From Chitinispirillaceae bacterium (GTDB lineage: Bacteria > Fibrobacterota > Chitinivibrionia > Chitinivibrionales > Chitinispirillaceae), in NCBI GenBank assembly GCA_016926315.1, contig JAFGOU010000066.1, positions 1 through 16,993 on the forward strand: a DNA stretch of 16,993 bases, given 5' to 3'. This document shows positions 1 to 8,393 of the stretch, piece by piece. The position numbers and the translations under genes are program-made. How positions within the stretch are numbered: the first letter of the stretch is position 1; each line of letters opens with the position of its first letter. The notes below the pieces were generated by a model. The model saw only the letters and a program-made list of their open reading frames with translations, had not been told where the DNA came from and made no database searches.

Positions 1-302
1 AGGTCCAGAAATACGGAAGAACCACCTCTCTTACCAGGGGAACCATCGATGGCGTTGATTTCGTCGTAAACGTCACCTATACCGGCGGCACGGCACGCTT
101 TATCAACCAGATCGTCGTCCGGTCAGCCTCGCGCAAGGGTGGCTTCATCCTTGCGGGCGACTCCGGCTCGCTTCTGGTCACCGACCCCGATCGCGAGCCG
201 GTCGGGCTGCTCTTTGCCGGAGATACGCGGGGCCTGTACGGAATCGCGAATAACATCGATACCGTATTGTCAGCCTTTAGCATTACCATTGATGGTGAAT
301 AA
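1..302 (+). CDS. C-terminal part of a chymotrypsin-fold (S1-like) serine protease, truncated by the left window edge
   Basis: The frame is open from base 3 and stops with TAA at 300-302, giving about 99 residues. The sequence Ala-Gly-Asp-Ser-Gly-Ser-Leu-Leu-Val is the catalytic-serine motif of trypsin-like proteases (GDSG; serine codon 162-164). It is followed by Pro-Val-Gly-Leu-Leu-Phe-Ala-Gly, the usual strand after the nucleophile in bacterial S1-like enzymes. The upstream Gly-Arg-Thr-Thr segment also recurs in bacterial trypsin-like proteins. The catalytic His and Asp would lie left of the window, so activity and a signal peptide cannot be judged. It ends just before an intrinsic terminator and is probably a transcription unit separate from the downstream kinase. 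The family assignment is firm; substrate and location are unknown. Confidence 0.82.
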   Translation, partial: VQKYGRTTSLTRGTIDGVDFVVNVTYTGGTARFINQIVVRSASRKGGFILAGDSGSLLVTDPDREPVGLLFAGDTRGLYGIANNIDTVLSAFSITIDGE

Positions 303-328
303 TCTTTCCTTTTTCCGGTAAAGAACCG

Positions 329-359
329 GAGCACAGAGTATCCCTGCGCTCTTTTTTTT
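329..359 (+). terminator. Intrinsic terminator after the serine protease gene
   Basis: The 8-base arms GAGCACAG (329-336) and CTGCGCTC (344-351) pair with one A/C mismatch around a 7-base loop and are followed directly by eight T residues (352-359). A second perfect hairpin, TCCGGT/ACCGGA (314-319/325-330), lies just upstream and shares two bases with this stem, so the two would compete. This separates the protease from the kinase gene at 513. Confidence 0.8.
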
Positions 360-512
360 CCAGGTTGGGCACGTTCATGGAAAAAATATTTTTTACGAAG
401 AATCGCTCTTGTCGTTGCGCCGGGTGCACGGCATGGGGCTTTGGTGGCACACGCGATATGTTTGTAAACACTGTGACCTGACCGCATTCTCCTCTTCGTA
501 AGGACCGTACCG

Positions 513-3311
513 ATGCCGGATTCAGCACATCGGCAGAGCGCAGGATTCGTGGCAGGCGTCGGGTATGCCTCTTTGTTCGGCATAGCCTTTTTCCTCACCG
601 CCCACCTGGGCGCCCTGCTTTCCGTCAAACCCGACCTTTTTACCCCGTTCTGGTTGCCCGGCGGGCTGTTCCTTGCCGTGCTGCTGCATGCCCGGATGCG
701 GCAATGGCCGCTTTTTTTAATTGCGGCAATGTGCGGGAACCTGGTATTCAATTTCACCACCGGTAAAATGCTTCAGGTCAGCCTGCTCTTTTCGCTCGGT
801 AATACCCTCGAAGCGCTGTGCAGCGCATACCTGCTGCGGAGGATTCTCGGTGCCGTACCGTCAATGGATACGGTCAGGGATATCGTCGTGTTCATCCTGG
901 TTTCGGCGCTGCTGAGTCCGTGCATCGGCGCCACGATAGGCGCTTTGACGTTATCATCCGCTCCCGGCAGCCATGAAGGGTTGCTCACATTATGGCTCAA
1001 CTGGTGGAGCAGCGACGCCCTCAGCGTTCTGATCATCACCCCGCTTGCGCTCAGCGTTTTCCGTAACCGGCGGGCATATTCCCTCCGTTCCCTTTTCCCG
1101 CTTTCTCCCTTGAAACTGGTTGCGGAGAAAGTGGCATGGTGCCTCGTATTCCTCTTTTCCCTCTGGCTTATATTTATCAACACACCAAACGATATGGTAT
1201 TATTCGATTATCTTTTCTGGCCGCTATTGCTCTGGGCAGCGCTCCGTTTTAAAATAACCTCGGTATTCCTGATACACTGCATCCTCTGCTTTTTTGCCGC
1301 CTGGGCGCTGTCACACGGACTGTCAAATTTCGCCCAGAAGTATCCGGCCGGTATGGACCCCAATCTGTCACTGCAGTTTTTCCTTATTATACTAACCTCT
1401 TCCGGAATCACCGTCGCGGCCATTTCCACCGAACGGCGTCGTAGCGAGGAAAACCTGCGCAATAAAACCGAGGAGCTTGACCAGTATTTTACCTCAAGTC
1501 TCGACCTTCTCTGCATTGCCGACACCGACGGTTATTTCAGGCGGCTGAATCCGCAGTGGAAAGAGACGCTCGGATACGATCTTGCCGAGCTTGTAGGGAA
1601 ACGGTTCCTTGACTTGGTCCATCCCGACGACCTGGAAGGAACGCTCGGCGCCATGTCGCAGTTGTCTTCGCAGAAGATCGTGCTCAACTTTACCAACCGC
1701 TACCGTCATATAAACGGCTCCTGGCGCTGGATCGAGTGGCGTTCCATTCCCAAAGGAAAGCTTATTTACGCCGTGGCGCGTGACATCACCGATCGTATCG
1801 CGGTGGAAAAATCCCTGCGCGAAAGCGAAACACGATATCGAACCATTGTTGACCATATCAACGACGCCTTTTACATCCACGATTTCGACGGAACCTTCGT
1901 GGATTGCAATGAAAACGCCTGCAGGATGGTCGGTTACTCCCGCGACGAAATCATCGGTGCACGTCTTAAAAAAATCGACAGCGCCGCCGAATCGCATCTC
2001 ATGCCGGCGCGCATGAAAAAATTGCTGGCGAGCGGCACCCTTGTTTTCGACGGCAAACATAGGCGCAAGGACGGTTCGGTCATTGACATCAATGTCAGCG
2101 CGCGAATCGTTTCGCGTGAGGGCAACGGCATCGTTCACTGCTTTGTCCGCGACATCTCCCACCTCAAACTGGCCGAAGTGAACATGATGAAGGCGGAGAA
2201 ACTCGAATCGCTCGGCCATCTTGCCGGCGGCATTGCGCACGATTTCAACAACCTCCTTGCCGGAATCTTCGGCAACATCGATCTGGCGCTCGGCGAAGCG
2301 AAATCCGGAAACATAAAAAATGCCACCGGGTTTCTGGCCAGGGCCATGGGCGTTTTCGAAAGGGCAAAGGACCTGACGCAACAGCTTCTCACCTTTTCCA
2401 AAGGCGGCGCCCCGGCGCGAAAACCGGGAGACATCGGAAAAACCGTGCGGGAGACCGTTTCATTCGCCCTTACCGGCTCCAATATCAACGCAGCCATCAC
2501 CATTCCTGATGACCTGCTGACCTGCGAATACGATCCGCACCAGATCGAACAGGTGATCGAAAACATGGTCATCAATGCCAAGCAGGCGATGTCAGAGGGC
2601 GGCCGGATCCATATCAACGCCGAAAACTGCACGATTGAACCGATCTCCGTCACCCGCCTGCAGCCAGGAGCGTACGTAAAAATCATCATACGCGACGAGG
2701 GCATCGGCATACCGCAGGAATTTCTTCAGAAAATATTCGATCCGTTTTTTTCCACCAAACAGACGGGCAGCGGCCTCGGGCTGGCCACCAGCTGGTCGAT
2801 CATCAAACGCCATAACGGCCATATCGACGTGGAATCGACGCCGGGGAAAGGCACCTCCTTTATCATCTACCTTCCTGCCTCAACGGAACAGCCGGAGTCA
2901 AGCGGCAGAAAATCCATGCCGCTGAAAAAAGGAACGGGCAAAGTCCTGGTCATGGACGATGAACCGTATATGCGTGATTACGCCTCGTCGCTGCTCTCCT
3001 CCCTCGGATATTCCGTTTCCACCTCAAAGGACGGAGCGGAGACGATCAGGATTTTTACTGATGCCAGGGACAGGGGCAAACCGTTCAAGGTGGTGATCCT
3101 CGACCTGACCATCCCCGGCGGCATGGGAGGCAAGGAGGCTGCCGAAAAGCTGCGTAAACTCGATCCCTCGGCAAAGCTGATCGCCTCAAGCGGCTATGCC
3201 GACGATCCGGTCATGGCCGATCCCGCGGGAGCCGGCTTTGCCGCAAGCATCAGCAAACCCTATCGCAATGATGAAATCGCGGATCTGCTTGCGCGGGTGT
3301 TGACGGCGTAG
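513..3311 (+). CDS. Hybrid sensor histidine kinase: MASE1 membrane sensor, two PAS domains, HisKA, HATPase, receiver
   Basis: A 932-residue membrane-bound hybrid kinase. Residues ~10-305 are a multi-helix MASE1-type sensor with the characteristic FWLPGGL segment near 46-52. Two PAS/PAC domains follow (~325-430 and ~440-552). In the HisKA domain His576, in the context GGIAHDFNNLL, is the phosphorylation site. The ATPase domain has its N-box at Asn688 (NAKQA), G1 at 728-734 (DEGIGIP), an F-box at 742-749 and G2 at 752-757 (GSGLGL). The C-terminal receiver (~810-930) has the acidic pair Asp815/Asp816, phospho-acceptor Asp864, Ser892/Ser893 and Lys915. It should autophosphorylate His576 and pass phosphate to Asp864, then to an unseen Hpt or regulator. 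The ATG is preceded by AAGGA (500-504) at 8 nt. No output regulator lies nearby and the ligand is unknown. The patatin-like gene follows after 28 nt. Confidence 0.93.
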   Translation: MPDSAHRQSAGFVAGVGYASLFGIAFFLTAHLGALLSVKPDLFTPFWLPGGLFLAVLLHARMRQWPLFLIAAMCGNLVFNFTTGKMLQVSLLFSLGNTLEALCSAYLLRRILGAVPSMDTVRDIVVFILVSALLSPCIGATIGALTLSSAPGSHEGLLTLWLNWWSSDALSVLIITPLALSVFRNRRAYSLRSLFPLSPLKLVAEKVAWCLVFLFSLWLIFINTPNDMVLFDYLFWPLLLWAALRFKITSVFLIHCILCFFAAWALSHGLSNFAQKYPAGMDPNLSLQFFLIILTSSGITVAAISTERRRSEENLRNKTEELDQYFTSSLDLLCIADTDGYFRRLNPQWKETLGYDLAELVGKRFLDLVHPDDLEGTLGAMSQLSSQKIVLNFTNRYRHINGSWRWIEWRSIPKGKLIYAVARDITDRIAVEKSLRESETRYRTIVDHINDAFYIHDFDGTFVDCNENACRMVGYSRDEIIGARLKKIDSAAESHLMPARMKKLLASGTLVFDGKHRRKDGSVIDINVSARIVSREGNGIVHCFVRDISHLKLAEVNMMKAEKLESLGHLAGGIAHDFNNLLAGIFGNIDLALGEAKSGNIKNATGFLARAMGVFERAKDLTQQLLTFSKGGAPARKPGDIGKTVRETVSFALTGSNINAAITIPDDLLTCEYDPHQIEQVIENMVINAKQAMSEGGRIHINAENCTIEPISVTRLQPGAYVKIIIRDEGIGIPQEFLQKIFDPFFSTKQTGSGLGLATSWSIIKRHNGHIDVESTPGKGTSFIIYLPASTEQPESSGRKSMPLKKGTGKVLVMDDEPYMRDYASSLLSSLGYSVSTSKDGAETIRIFTDARDRGKPFKVVILDLTIPGGMGGKEAAEKLRKLDPSAKLIASSGYADDPVMADPAGAGFAASISKPYRNDEIADLLARVLTA

Positions 3312-3324
3312 GCATACCGCCGGT

Positions 3325-3331
3325 AAAGGAG
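3325..3331 (+). promoter_or_regulatory. Ribosome binding site that selects the ATG at 3340
   Basis: AAAGGAG sits 8 nt before the ATG at 3340. An in-frame GTG at 3331 overlaps this Shine-Dalgarno sequence and would have no spacing, so ATG is chosen and the longer start by three residues is rejected. Confidence 0.75.
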
Positions 3332-3339
3332 TGCGTCCC

Positions 3340-5043
3340 ATGAATACCGTTCGCTTCAACGAGGTCTTTAAGGAAGAGATTGCGCTGATCAATGAGCGCC
3401 GCAAAAATATAGGACAGGCCGCCACGCCGGAAGCGGATATCCTCAACGGGGGAAGAAACCCTGACGTAAATGCCGGGCTTTTCGGCCTGGCGTTTTCCGG
3501 CGGCGGCATCAGATCCGCCATCTTTAACTTCGGCGTGCTGCAGGCATTGGCAAAACGGAATATACTCCGGCTGGCGGATTACCTTTCCACGGTCTCCGGC
3601 GGCGGATACATCGGATCGTGCCTGAGCTCGTTATTAACGAATAAAAAGGCGAGCGTCGTATGGGGCGAACCGTTCCCGTTCTATTTTAACCGGGCGGAAA
3701 ACGGGAACGAGCGCGACGAGGTAAAACACCTCCGCCGGAACGCGCAGTACCTGATCCCCGACGGCTTCATGAGCTACCTCATCATGATCGGGCACTATCT
3801 TACCGGCCTGGTCCTCTCCAGTCTAACGCCATTGTCAATCGGGATCATTCTGGCGCTGGGCATCCATGCCGCGGCGAGACAGGAGGATATCCCTTTCAAG
3901 ATGCTTTTTCTGGCAGCCGCCGGGTCGCTCTTCGCACTTGCCGTCCTTGTCCGCGGCGTGCTTTCCCTGCTACGTGAAAAAAAATTAGCGGTACGGGAGA
4001 CGTTCGATGGAATCGTCGGTTTCGCCACCGTTCTGTTTCTTGCGTTCGGAGCCCTCGCCGTTTTGATCGTTATCGCCGAGGAAATCCCGCGCTTTCAGGC
4101 GCAGGCGCGGGTTCTGTGGTCAGGCCTGACCGCCGGCAGCTTTCTCGGACTGCTGTCGGGCCTTTTAAAACTGCAGGACAAGAACCTCCGGAAATTCGTC
4201 TCGCTCCTGTTCCGCGCCTCACTGATCCTCATACTTCCCCTGCTGTTTTCCCTCCTGCTTTATATTTTCGCAAAGGCAGATTTCTTCGACCGGCACTGGG
4301 GCGCGCTCCTGGTCGTCGCCGGCGCGGCGCTGCTTGCCAGCTCTTTCATTAAAACCAACCGGATCTCCATCCACGGCTTTTACCGGGACCGGTTGAGCAA
4401 AACATTCATCATCAAAAAGGATGATGAGGCCAAGCTGGTCCCCAATGACCGGATCAAACTGAGGGAACTGCATGCGCATAACAACGGCCCCTATCAGCTC
4501 ATCATGTGCACCCTGAATATCCCTTCCACAAAACGGCTTGATGTCCGCGGAAGAAAAGGCGACTTTTTCACCTTCTCCCAATCGTATTGCGGCGCTGAAT
4601 CAACCGGGTATAAAAAAACGAAGGAGTATTTCAACGGCAACTATACCCTGACCACCGCCATGGCCGTTTCGGGCGCTGCCGTTGCGTCACAAATGGGAAA
4701 ATATTCGAGCCCGGTGCTCTGCTTCTTCCTGACGCTTCTGAATATCCGGCTCAACCGCTGGATTCCCAATCCAAATAACAGCGCCATCAAGGACCGGCTG
4801 ATGTTCCGCCCCTACTATTTCTTCAAGGAGCTGTTCAACCGGGGCAGCGAAAAAGCGTGGCACCTGAACGTTTCCGACGGCGGACATCTTGAAAACAGCG
4901 GGCTTTATCCCCTTATTCAGCGCCGGTGCAGGTACATCATCCTCTCGGACGCCGGGGAAGATCCCGGTTTTCAGTATAAGGACCTTGCCGAATCCCTGCG
5001 CCGGATACGAATCGACTTCGGCGTTGACATTGAAATGACATGA
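3340..5043 (+). CDS. Membrane patatin-like phospholipase, main part; C-terminal region split off by a frameshift
   Basis: 567 residues from the ATG chosen by the upstream RBS. It is a patatin-like Ser/Asp-dyad lipid acyl hydrolase by family. The N-terminal half has the glycine-rich oxyanion loop SGGGIRSAIF (from residue 53) and the nucleophile-elbow region STVSGGGYIG with candidate Ser86. The second catalytic residue is Asp513 in the SDGGHLENSG stretch. Between them lie about five hydrophobic helices (approximately 150-175, 188-208, 222-248, 290-310, 320-338), so it is an integral inner-membrane protein, as in the larger bacterial patatin family with inserted membrane segments. It follows the sensor kinase by 28 nt, probably co-transcribed. 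The reading frame ends early in TGA within an ATGAC-ATGAC duplication; the usual C-terminal region continues in the next ORF. Both catalytic residues are before the break, so partial function is possible. Confidence 0.87.
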   Translation: MNTVRFNEVFKEEIALINERRKNIGQAATPEADILNGGRNPDVNAGLFGLAFSGGGIRSAIFNFGVLQALAKRNILRLADYLSTVSGGGYIGSCLSSLLTNKKASVVWGEPFPFYFNRAENGNERDEVKHLRRNAQYLIPDGFMSYLIMIGHYLTGLVLSSLTPLSIGIILALGIHAAARQEDIPFKMLFLAAAGSLFALAVLVRGVLSLLREKKLAVRETFDGIVGFATVLFLAFGALAVLIVIAEEIPRFQAQARVLWSGLTAGSFLGLLSGLLKLQDKNLRKFVSLLFRASLILILPLLFSLLLYIFAKADFFDRHWGALLVVAGAALLASSFIKTNRISIHGFYRDRLSKTFIIKKDDEAKLVPNDRIKLRELHAHNNGPYQLIMCTLNIPSTKRLDVRGRKGDFFTFSQSYCGAESTGYKKTKEYFNGNYTLTTAMAVSGAAVASQMGKYSSPVLCFFLTLLNIRLNRWIPNPNNSAIKDRLMFRPYYFFKELFNRGSEKAWHLNVSDGGHLENSGLYPLIQRRCRYIILSDAGEDPGFQYKDLAESLRRIRIDFGVDIEMT

Positions 5044-5044
5044 C
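5035..5044 (+). repeat. Exact 5-bp tandem duplication (ATGAC)x2 at the end of the patatin frame
   Basis: ATGAC at 5035-5039 is followed immediately by ATGAC at 5040-5044. In the patatin frame the second copy creates the TGA stop at 5041-5043. In the other frame its ATG at 5040 opens the downstream ORF. Removing one copy would join the two ORFs in frame as Asp-Ile-Glu-Met-Thr-Gly-Leu-Arg-Pro. The duplication therefore fully explains the split. Confidence 0.85.
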
Positions 5045-5420
5045 CGGCCTGCGGCCCGATCGCGACACCGGATTCTTTCCGCTGCGGCACGCCGTTGGAA
5101 AAATCATCTACCCGGGAAACGACGGACACGGATATCTGGTCTATATCCAGACCGCCCTGACCGGTAAAGAGCCTGAAGACATCCTCAGTTACCAGCGCCA
5201 GTATCCGCATTTCCCCGACCAGTCGACCATTGACCAGTTTTTCGACGAGGCGCAGTTTGAATCGTACCGGAAACTGGGAGAGACCTCGGTCAAGGAGCTG
5301 TTCCCTGAAAAAACGCCGGGGTTTCATTGCGCCGACGCCGAGATACGGGATTATTTTCACTCGTTGTATGCGGCATATGGAAGGAAATGCCGGATTTTAA
5401 AAGCCGCTCAACGCGATTGA
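5040..5420 (+). CDS. C-terminal region of the patatin-like protein, in a shifted frame
   Basis: 126 residues, opening with an ATG that overlaps the stop of the preceding ORF (ATGA). It is not an independent family. Segments such as LVYIQTALTGKEPEDILSY, FPDQSTIDQFF and EAQFESYRKLGE look like the conserved C-terminal part of long bacterial patatin-like proteins, where they directly follow the GVDIE segment that ends the previous ORF. No Shine-Dalgarno sequence is visible before the ATG, so expression would need termination-reinitiation coupling. Either the gene is a frameshifted pseudogene, or it has become two coupled polypeptides, or the duplication is a sequencing/assembly error. The conserved composition of the fragment suggests any break is recent. 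Confidence 0.72.
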   Translation: MTGLRPDRDTGFFPLRHAVGKIIYPGNDGHGYLVYIQTALTGKEPEDILSYQRQYPHFPDQSTIDQFFDEAQFESYRKLGETSVKELFPEKTPGFHCADAEIRDYFHSLYAAYGRKCRILKAAQRD

Positions 5421-5439
5421 TTATCATTCACCCATCGCG
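5412..5439. repeat. Inverted repeat between convergent genes
   Basis: CGCGAT (5412-5417) and ATCGCG (5434-5439) form perfect 6-bp arms around a 16-nt loop, overlapping the last codons of the patatin C-terminal ORF. It lies between the convergent patatin and GH31 genes but has no T-run on either side, so it is at best a weak hairpin and not a proven terminator. Confidence 0.3.
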
Positions 5440-5501
5440 CCACGGTCTTCCCGGATTGCCTGGCCGGATACCCCCTGACCGTTCAATCGCCATCCATCCG
5501 C

Positions 5502-7979
5502 TTACTCCATGGTTTTAATCCTGACGAGATACAGGTTTGCGGCCGCTTCAATCTCCTTTGGTATCGACACCATACCGTTGCGCACCACCACCCCGCTGAC
5601 GCGCCTGCCCTGGCAGGTGTATACCGCCGCCTCCGTGACCCTGCCCGTATACTGCCGGGGGAGGTGAAAACTTCTGCCGATCATTCTGAAATAGCGCGCC
5701 TCGGGCGATGACGCGGCACCCGCAGCCGCGCCGGTCGGATGAACCGAAACCCCGCCGCCATAGACAAGCGACAGCTCCCTCGTCTCATTTTCCGGGATGA
5801 TGACCGCCCGGAAGGTCCGCGACCGTGATGGCGTGATCCTGGAGGTGCCGCTGATGGCGATGTTCCGCGTCGCGTTGTCCCAGGTCACGGTCGTCCAGGT
5901 GGCGATACCGTTCTGATAACCAAGGGTGATTCCATCATCTTCATACAGGGTATAGCTGCCGTTCGCTCCGCTGTAAATGTAAAAGGTGATGCTGTCCGTC
6001 AACGAGGTCGTTGATCCGTTTCTCGGCAACTGGCCCTGTGGAATAATGGCTCCCGCCGGGACATAGAGCGGTATGGTTGCCAGATCAACGGTCCTCGATA
6101 TCTGACGCGCACCGTTCGACGCCGTGTTGGTCCAGAAATCATACCAGGTCCCTGCGGGCAGATAGAGGCTCCGCTGGGTCGCTCCCTGGGTGTAGACCGG
6201 TGCGACGAGCATGTTTTTGCCGAACAGGTACTGGTATCCCTGCGCGCTCGCCAGCGAATCGGCCGGGTAGTGCAGCCATAGGGGCCGCATCATCGGCAGA
6301 CCGGCGTCGTATGCCTCGCGGGCAAGGGTGTAGATATACGGCAGCAGTTTGTAGCGCAGTTCGATGTATCGTTTGCTGATCGGCGTAATGGAGGAGTCGG
6401 GCATTGCCGGCCTGAAGGTCTGGTACCATTCGTCCGGCAGGAGGCTCGCGGAACGGATATCCCATCCAAAGGGTGAATGGAGCGGCCAGGGGCGGCCGTG
6501 CGAACGCATGATCGGACAGAAGGTCTCCCATTGAAGCCACCGTGCATAGAGCTGTCCCGATTGCTGCGGCGTATCGCCAAACCCTCCGCAATCGGTCGTC
6601 CAGTAAGGCGACAGGCTCACACCGAAGTTCAGGCCGATGGGAATGTGTATGCGATAGGTCTCCCAGTTGGTTGAGACATCGCCGGACCAGACCGTTCCCC
6701 CATAACGCGAGATACCAACATACGCATTCCGATGAAGCGAATAGGGGCGCTGGTTCGGCGTCGCCTGAAGGGGTCCCTCGTAGTAAATGCGGTGCCTCGC
6801 AAGCCGGGCGGGAATATCGAGCGCGTCTCCGTCATCCGGCCACCACGCCTTGTTTTTTGCAGTTGTCAGGACGGGTACGTGACGCGCCCAGTAGTTTTTC
6901 ACGTGACTGGCGTCGCTGGAACTTACGCCGGTATCGCCGATGGCGCCGTGCAGTGCCGTAGGACAACTGTTGACGTGCAGCGAGATTTCAAATCCCATCG
7001 CATGGAGCGAATCGCATATCCTCCCCGGCCCGGGCGAGGGAAATGCCGTGGTGTTGAAGGTAAAATTCCCGTGTCCGTTGTTCCACCCCGGGTCGGCGTA
7101 GCCGGTACCGAGAAAAATCATCAGGTCACAGGGGATGCTCCTGCTTCGAAAATCGTGCGCGTCACCGAGGGTATAATTCCTCCCGCCAAACGCCAGCGTA
7201 CGATGGCTCTGCTGATAGCCGAACGCATAGAGAGGAGGCATGACCGGTTTGCCGATCAGGCTGAAATATTCAGAAACGGCCTCAAGCGGATTCGCGCCGT
7301 CGATAACGAAGAAATCCCTGGTATGCGCAGGCGTTATGCTGTAGGTTCCGGTTGCGCTCCGCAGGTCGATCTGTGCCTTCCAGGGCATATGGAAAAAAAC
7401 CGACCAGCCGCCGGTACTGAAAAGAACCGGCGCGGCGTGCGTACCCCCGTAGGTCTGGAAACCCGATACCAGACCGTTTGTCGCCATATTATAGCTGGCG
7501 CCGCGCCGGTTCATCTGCTGGGCGAAACCGCCGCCAAGACCGAATACCTGTCCGGTTCCAAGGGGGAACGACACAACGCCGGTACCGGTGTCGATGGAAA
7601 ACTGTTGTATAAGCGTTCCGGTACCGCGTCTCACGGTAACCAGCAGCGGCGAGGACGGCACAATGGCAACCGAAAGGCCGCTTGCCTGAACGGTCACCTC
7701 CTCAGTGCCGCGATTCGTGACAAGGCCGACGGGGTCAACCCAGTTGCGCGGAGCAAGATCCAGTCCGTCAAAGAGTACGCTCACCCTGGTGGCGGTAACC
7801 GGACACAGTGAAATCCTTACCGTCTTGTCTGATACCGGCGACACGGCGACCTGAATATTCTGCCCTCCGATCCTCAAGGGTGTCGCAGCCTCGCTGGTGA
7901 AAAACAGGCCTTCGAACATCAGCAGTGCCAGGATACCCGCGCTCCAATGGCATGATACCTTCCCTCTCCCCTTGAACAT
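5502..7979 (-). CDS. Secreted glycoside hydrolase family 31 alpha-glycosidase
   Basis: 825 residues with an N-terminal signal peptide (basic start, hydrophobic core ~13-27, likely cleavage near SEA-A at ~30-31). The N-terminal beta-sandwich domain runs to ~245 and is followed by the GH31 (beta/alpha)8 barrel. The segment WWPDDGD (379-385) carries the nucleophile, probably Asp382. WSGDVSTNWE (431-440) supplies the acid/base, Asp434. Further family landmarks are YWTTDCGGF (~459-467) and RSHGRPWP (492-499). Beta-sandwich domains follow, then a tail (~783-825) with VYTCQGRRV and NLYLVRIK, reminiscent of C-terminal sorting or surface-anchoring domains. Known members hydrolyse alpha-glucosides, alpha-xylosides or related substrates; which one applies here cannot be told. 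GGGGAGG (7985-7991, minus strand) precedes the ATG by 5 nt. The gene stands alone, convergent with the patatin gene, with no sugar transporter or regulator nearby. Confidence 0.9.
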   Translation of the reverse strand: MFKGRGKVSCHWSAGILALLMFEGLFFTSEAATPLRIGGQNIQVAVSPVSDKTVRISLCPVTATRVSVLFDGLDLAPRNWVDPVGLVTNRGTEEVTVQASGLSVAIVPSSPLLVTVRRGTGTLIQQFSIDTGTGVVSFPLGTGQVFGLGGGFAQQMNRRGASYNMATNGLVSGFQTYGGTHAAPVLFSTGGWSVFFHMPWKAQIDLRSATGTYSITPAHTRDFFVIDGANPLEAVSEYFSLIGKPVMPPLYAFGYQQSHRTLAFGGRNYTLGDAHDFRSRSIPCDLMIFLGTGYADPGWNNGHGNFTFNTTAFPSPGPGRICDSLHAMGFEISLHVNSCPTALHGAIGDTGVSSSDASHVKNYWARHVPVLTTAKNKAWWPDDGDALDIPARLARHRIYYEGPLQATPNQRPYSLHRNAYVGISRYGGTVWSGDVSTNWETYRIHIPIGLNFGVSLSPYWTTDCGGFGDTPQQSGQLYARWLQWETFCPIMRSHGRPWPLHSPFGWDIRSASLLPDEWYQTFRPAMPDSSITPISKRYIELRYKLLPYIYTLAREAYDAGLPMMRPLWLHYPADSLASAQGYQYLFGKNMLVAPVYTQGATQRSLYLPAGTWYDFWTNTASNGARQISRTVDLATIPLYVPAGAIIPQGQLPRNGSTTSLTDSITFYIYSGANGSYTLYEDDGITLGYQNGIATWTTVTWDNATRNIAISGTSRITPSRSRTFRAVIIPENETRELSLVYGGGVSVHPTGAAAGAASSPEARYFRMIGRSFHLPRQYTGRVTEAAVYTCQGRRVSGVVVRNGMVSIPKEIEAAANLYLVRIKTME

Positions 7980-8393
7980 ACCGACCTCCCCTAATGAGTT
8001 TTTACCAATGATAACCTGCCAGCAGACCTGTACCGCTTTGCACTGTTACCCCCAACGGCTCCATGGGAGAGTATGCGGAAAAACGGCAATGCATGACAAC
8101 CGGTGAATGAAACGGTGTGGAAAACCATGGTCCCCTCCCCAGTAAAATCTCGAAACCATAGCATCAAGCGTGAAGCAACGAAGATGTCGCGCTCTTTACC
8201 GATACCCCTCTGCTATAATATATACGCTTTTCAGCGGCAGCAGGAAAAAATAAATGAGACGCTTCGGACAGGACAGCTCAGCCTGCATGAAAGAGGCAGT
8301 GCCGCCCGCTACGGTCAGCCTCTCTGGTGCTGGCGAAATCACGCATTCAACAAGCAATTCGCGCTGTCGAGTGATCCTGCACTCCCTGCCGGT
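7980..8393. other. Intergenic region upstream of the GH31 gene
   Basis: No gene is supported here. On the minus strand it must hold the 5' leader and promoter of the GH31 gene, including GGGGAGG at 7985-7991. A TATAAT hexamer on the plus strand (8214-8219) has no good -35 partner at 16-18 nt; read on the minus strand the same AT cluster offers TATATT, also without a clear -35. A hairpin with 6-bp arms AGAGGC/GCCTCT (8292-8297/8318-8323), with a mismatched inner stem, lies about 70 nt past the stop of the DUF5808 gene and is followed on the minus strand by only three T residues, so it is a weak terminator candidate. ORFs that cross the region show no recognisable protein. Confidence 0.5.

Noticed and set aside
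77..760. 227-codon minus-strand ORF
   Set aside because: It crosses the protease end, the terminator and the kinase start on the opposite strand and resembles no protein family.
1494..2381. 295-codon minus-strand ORF
   Set aside because: It is antisense to the PAS/HisKA part of the sensor kinase, whose motifs prove the plus-strand frame.
3331..3339. GTG start for the patatin gene three codons upstream
   Set aside because: The GTG overlaps the Shine-Dalgarno sequence; the ATG at 3340 has correct spacing.
6732..7811. 359-codon plus-strand ORF
   Set aside because: It lies wholly antisense to the GH31 gene, has a low-complexity Arg/Gly-rich product with no recognisable domain, and no RBS; it is a shadow of a high-GC gene.
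8214..8219. Perfect TATAAT as a plus-strand promoter
   Set aside because: No -35 element at 16-18 nt upstream and no supported plus-strand gene just downstream.
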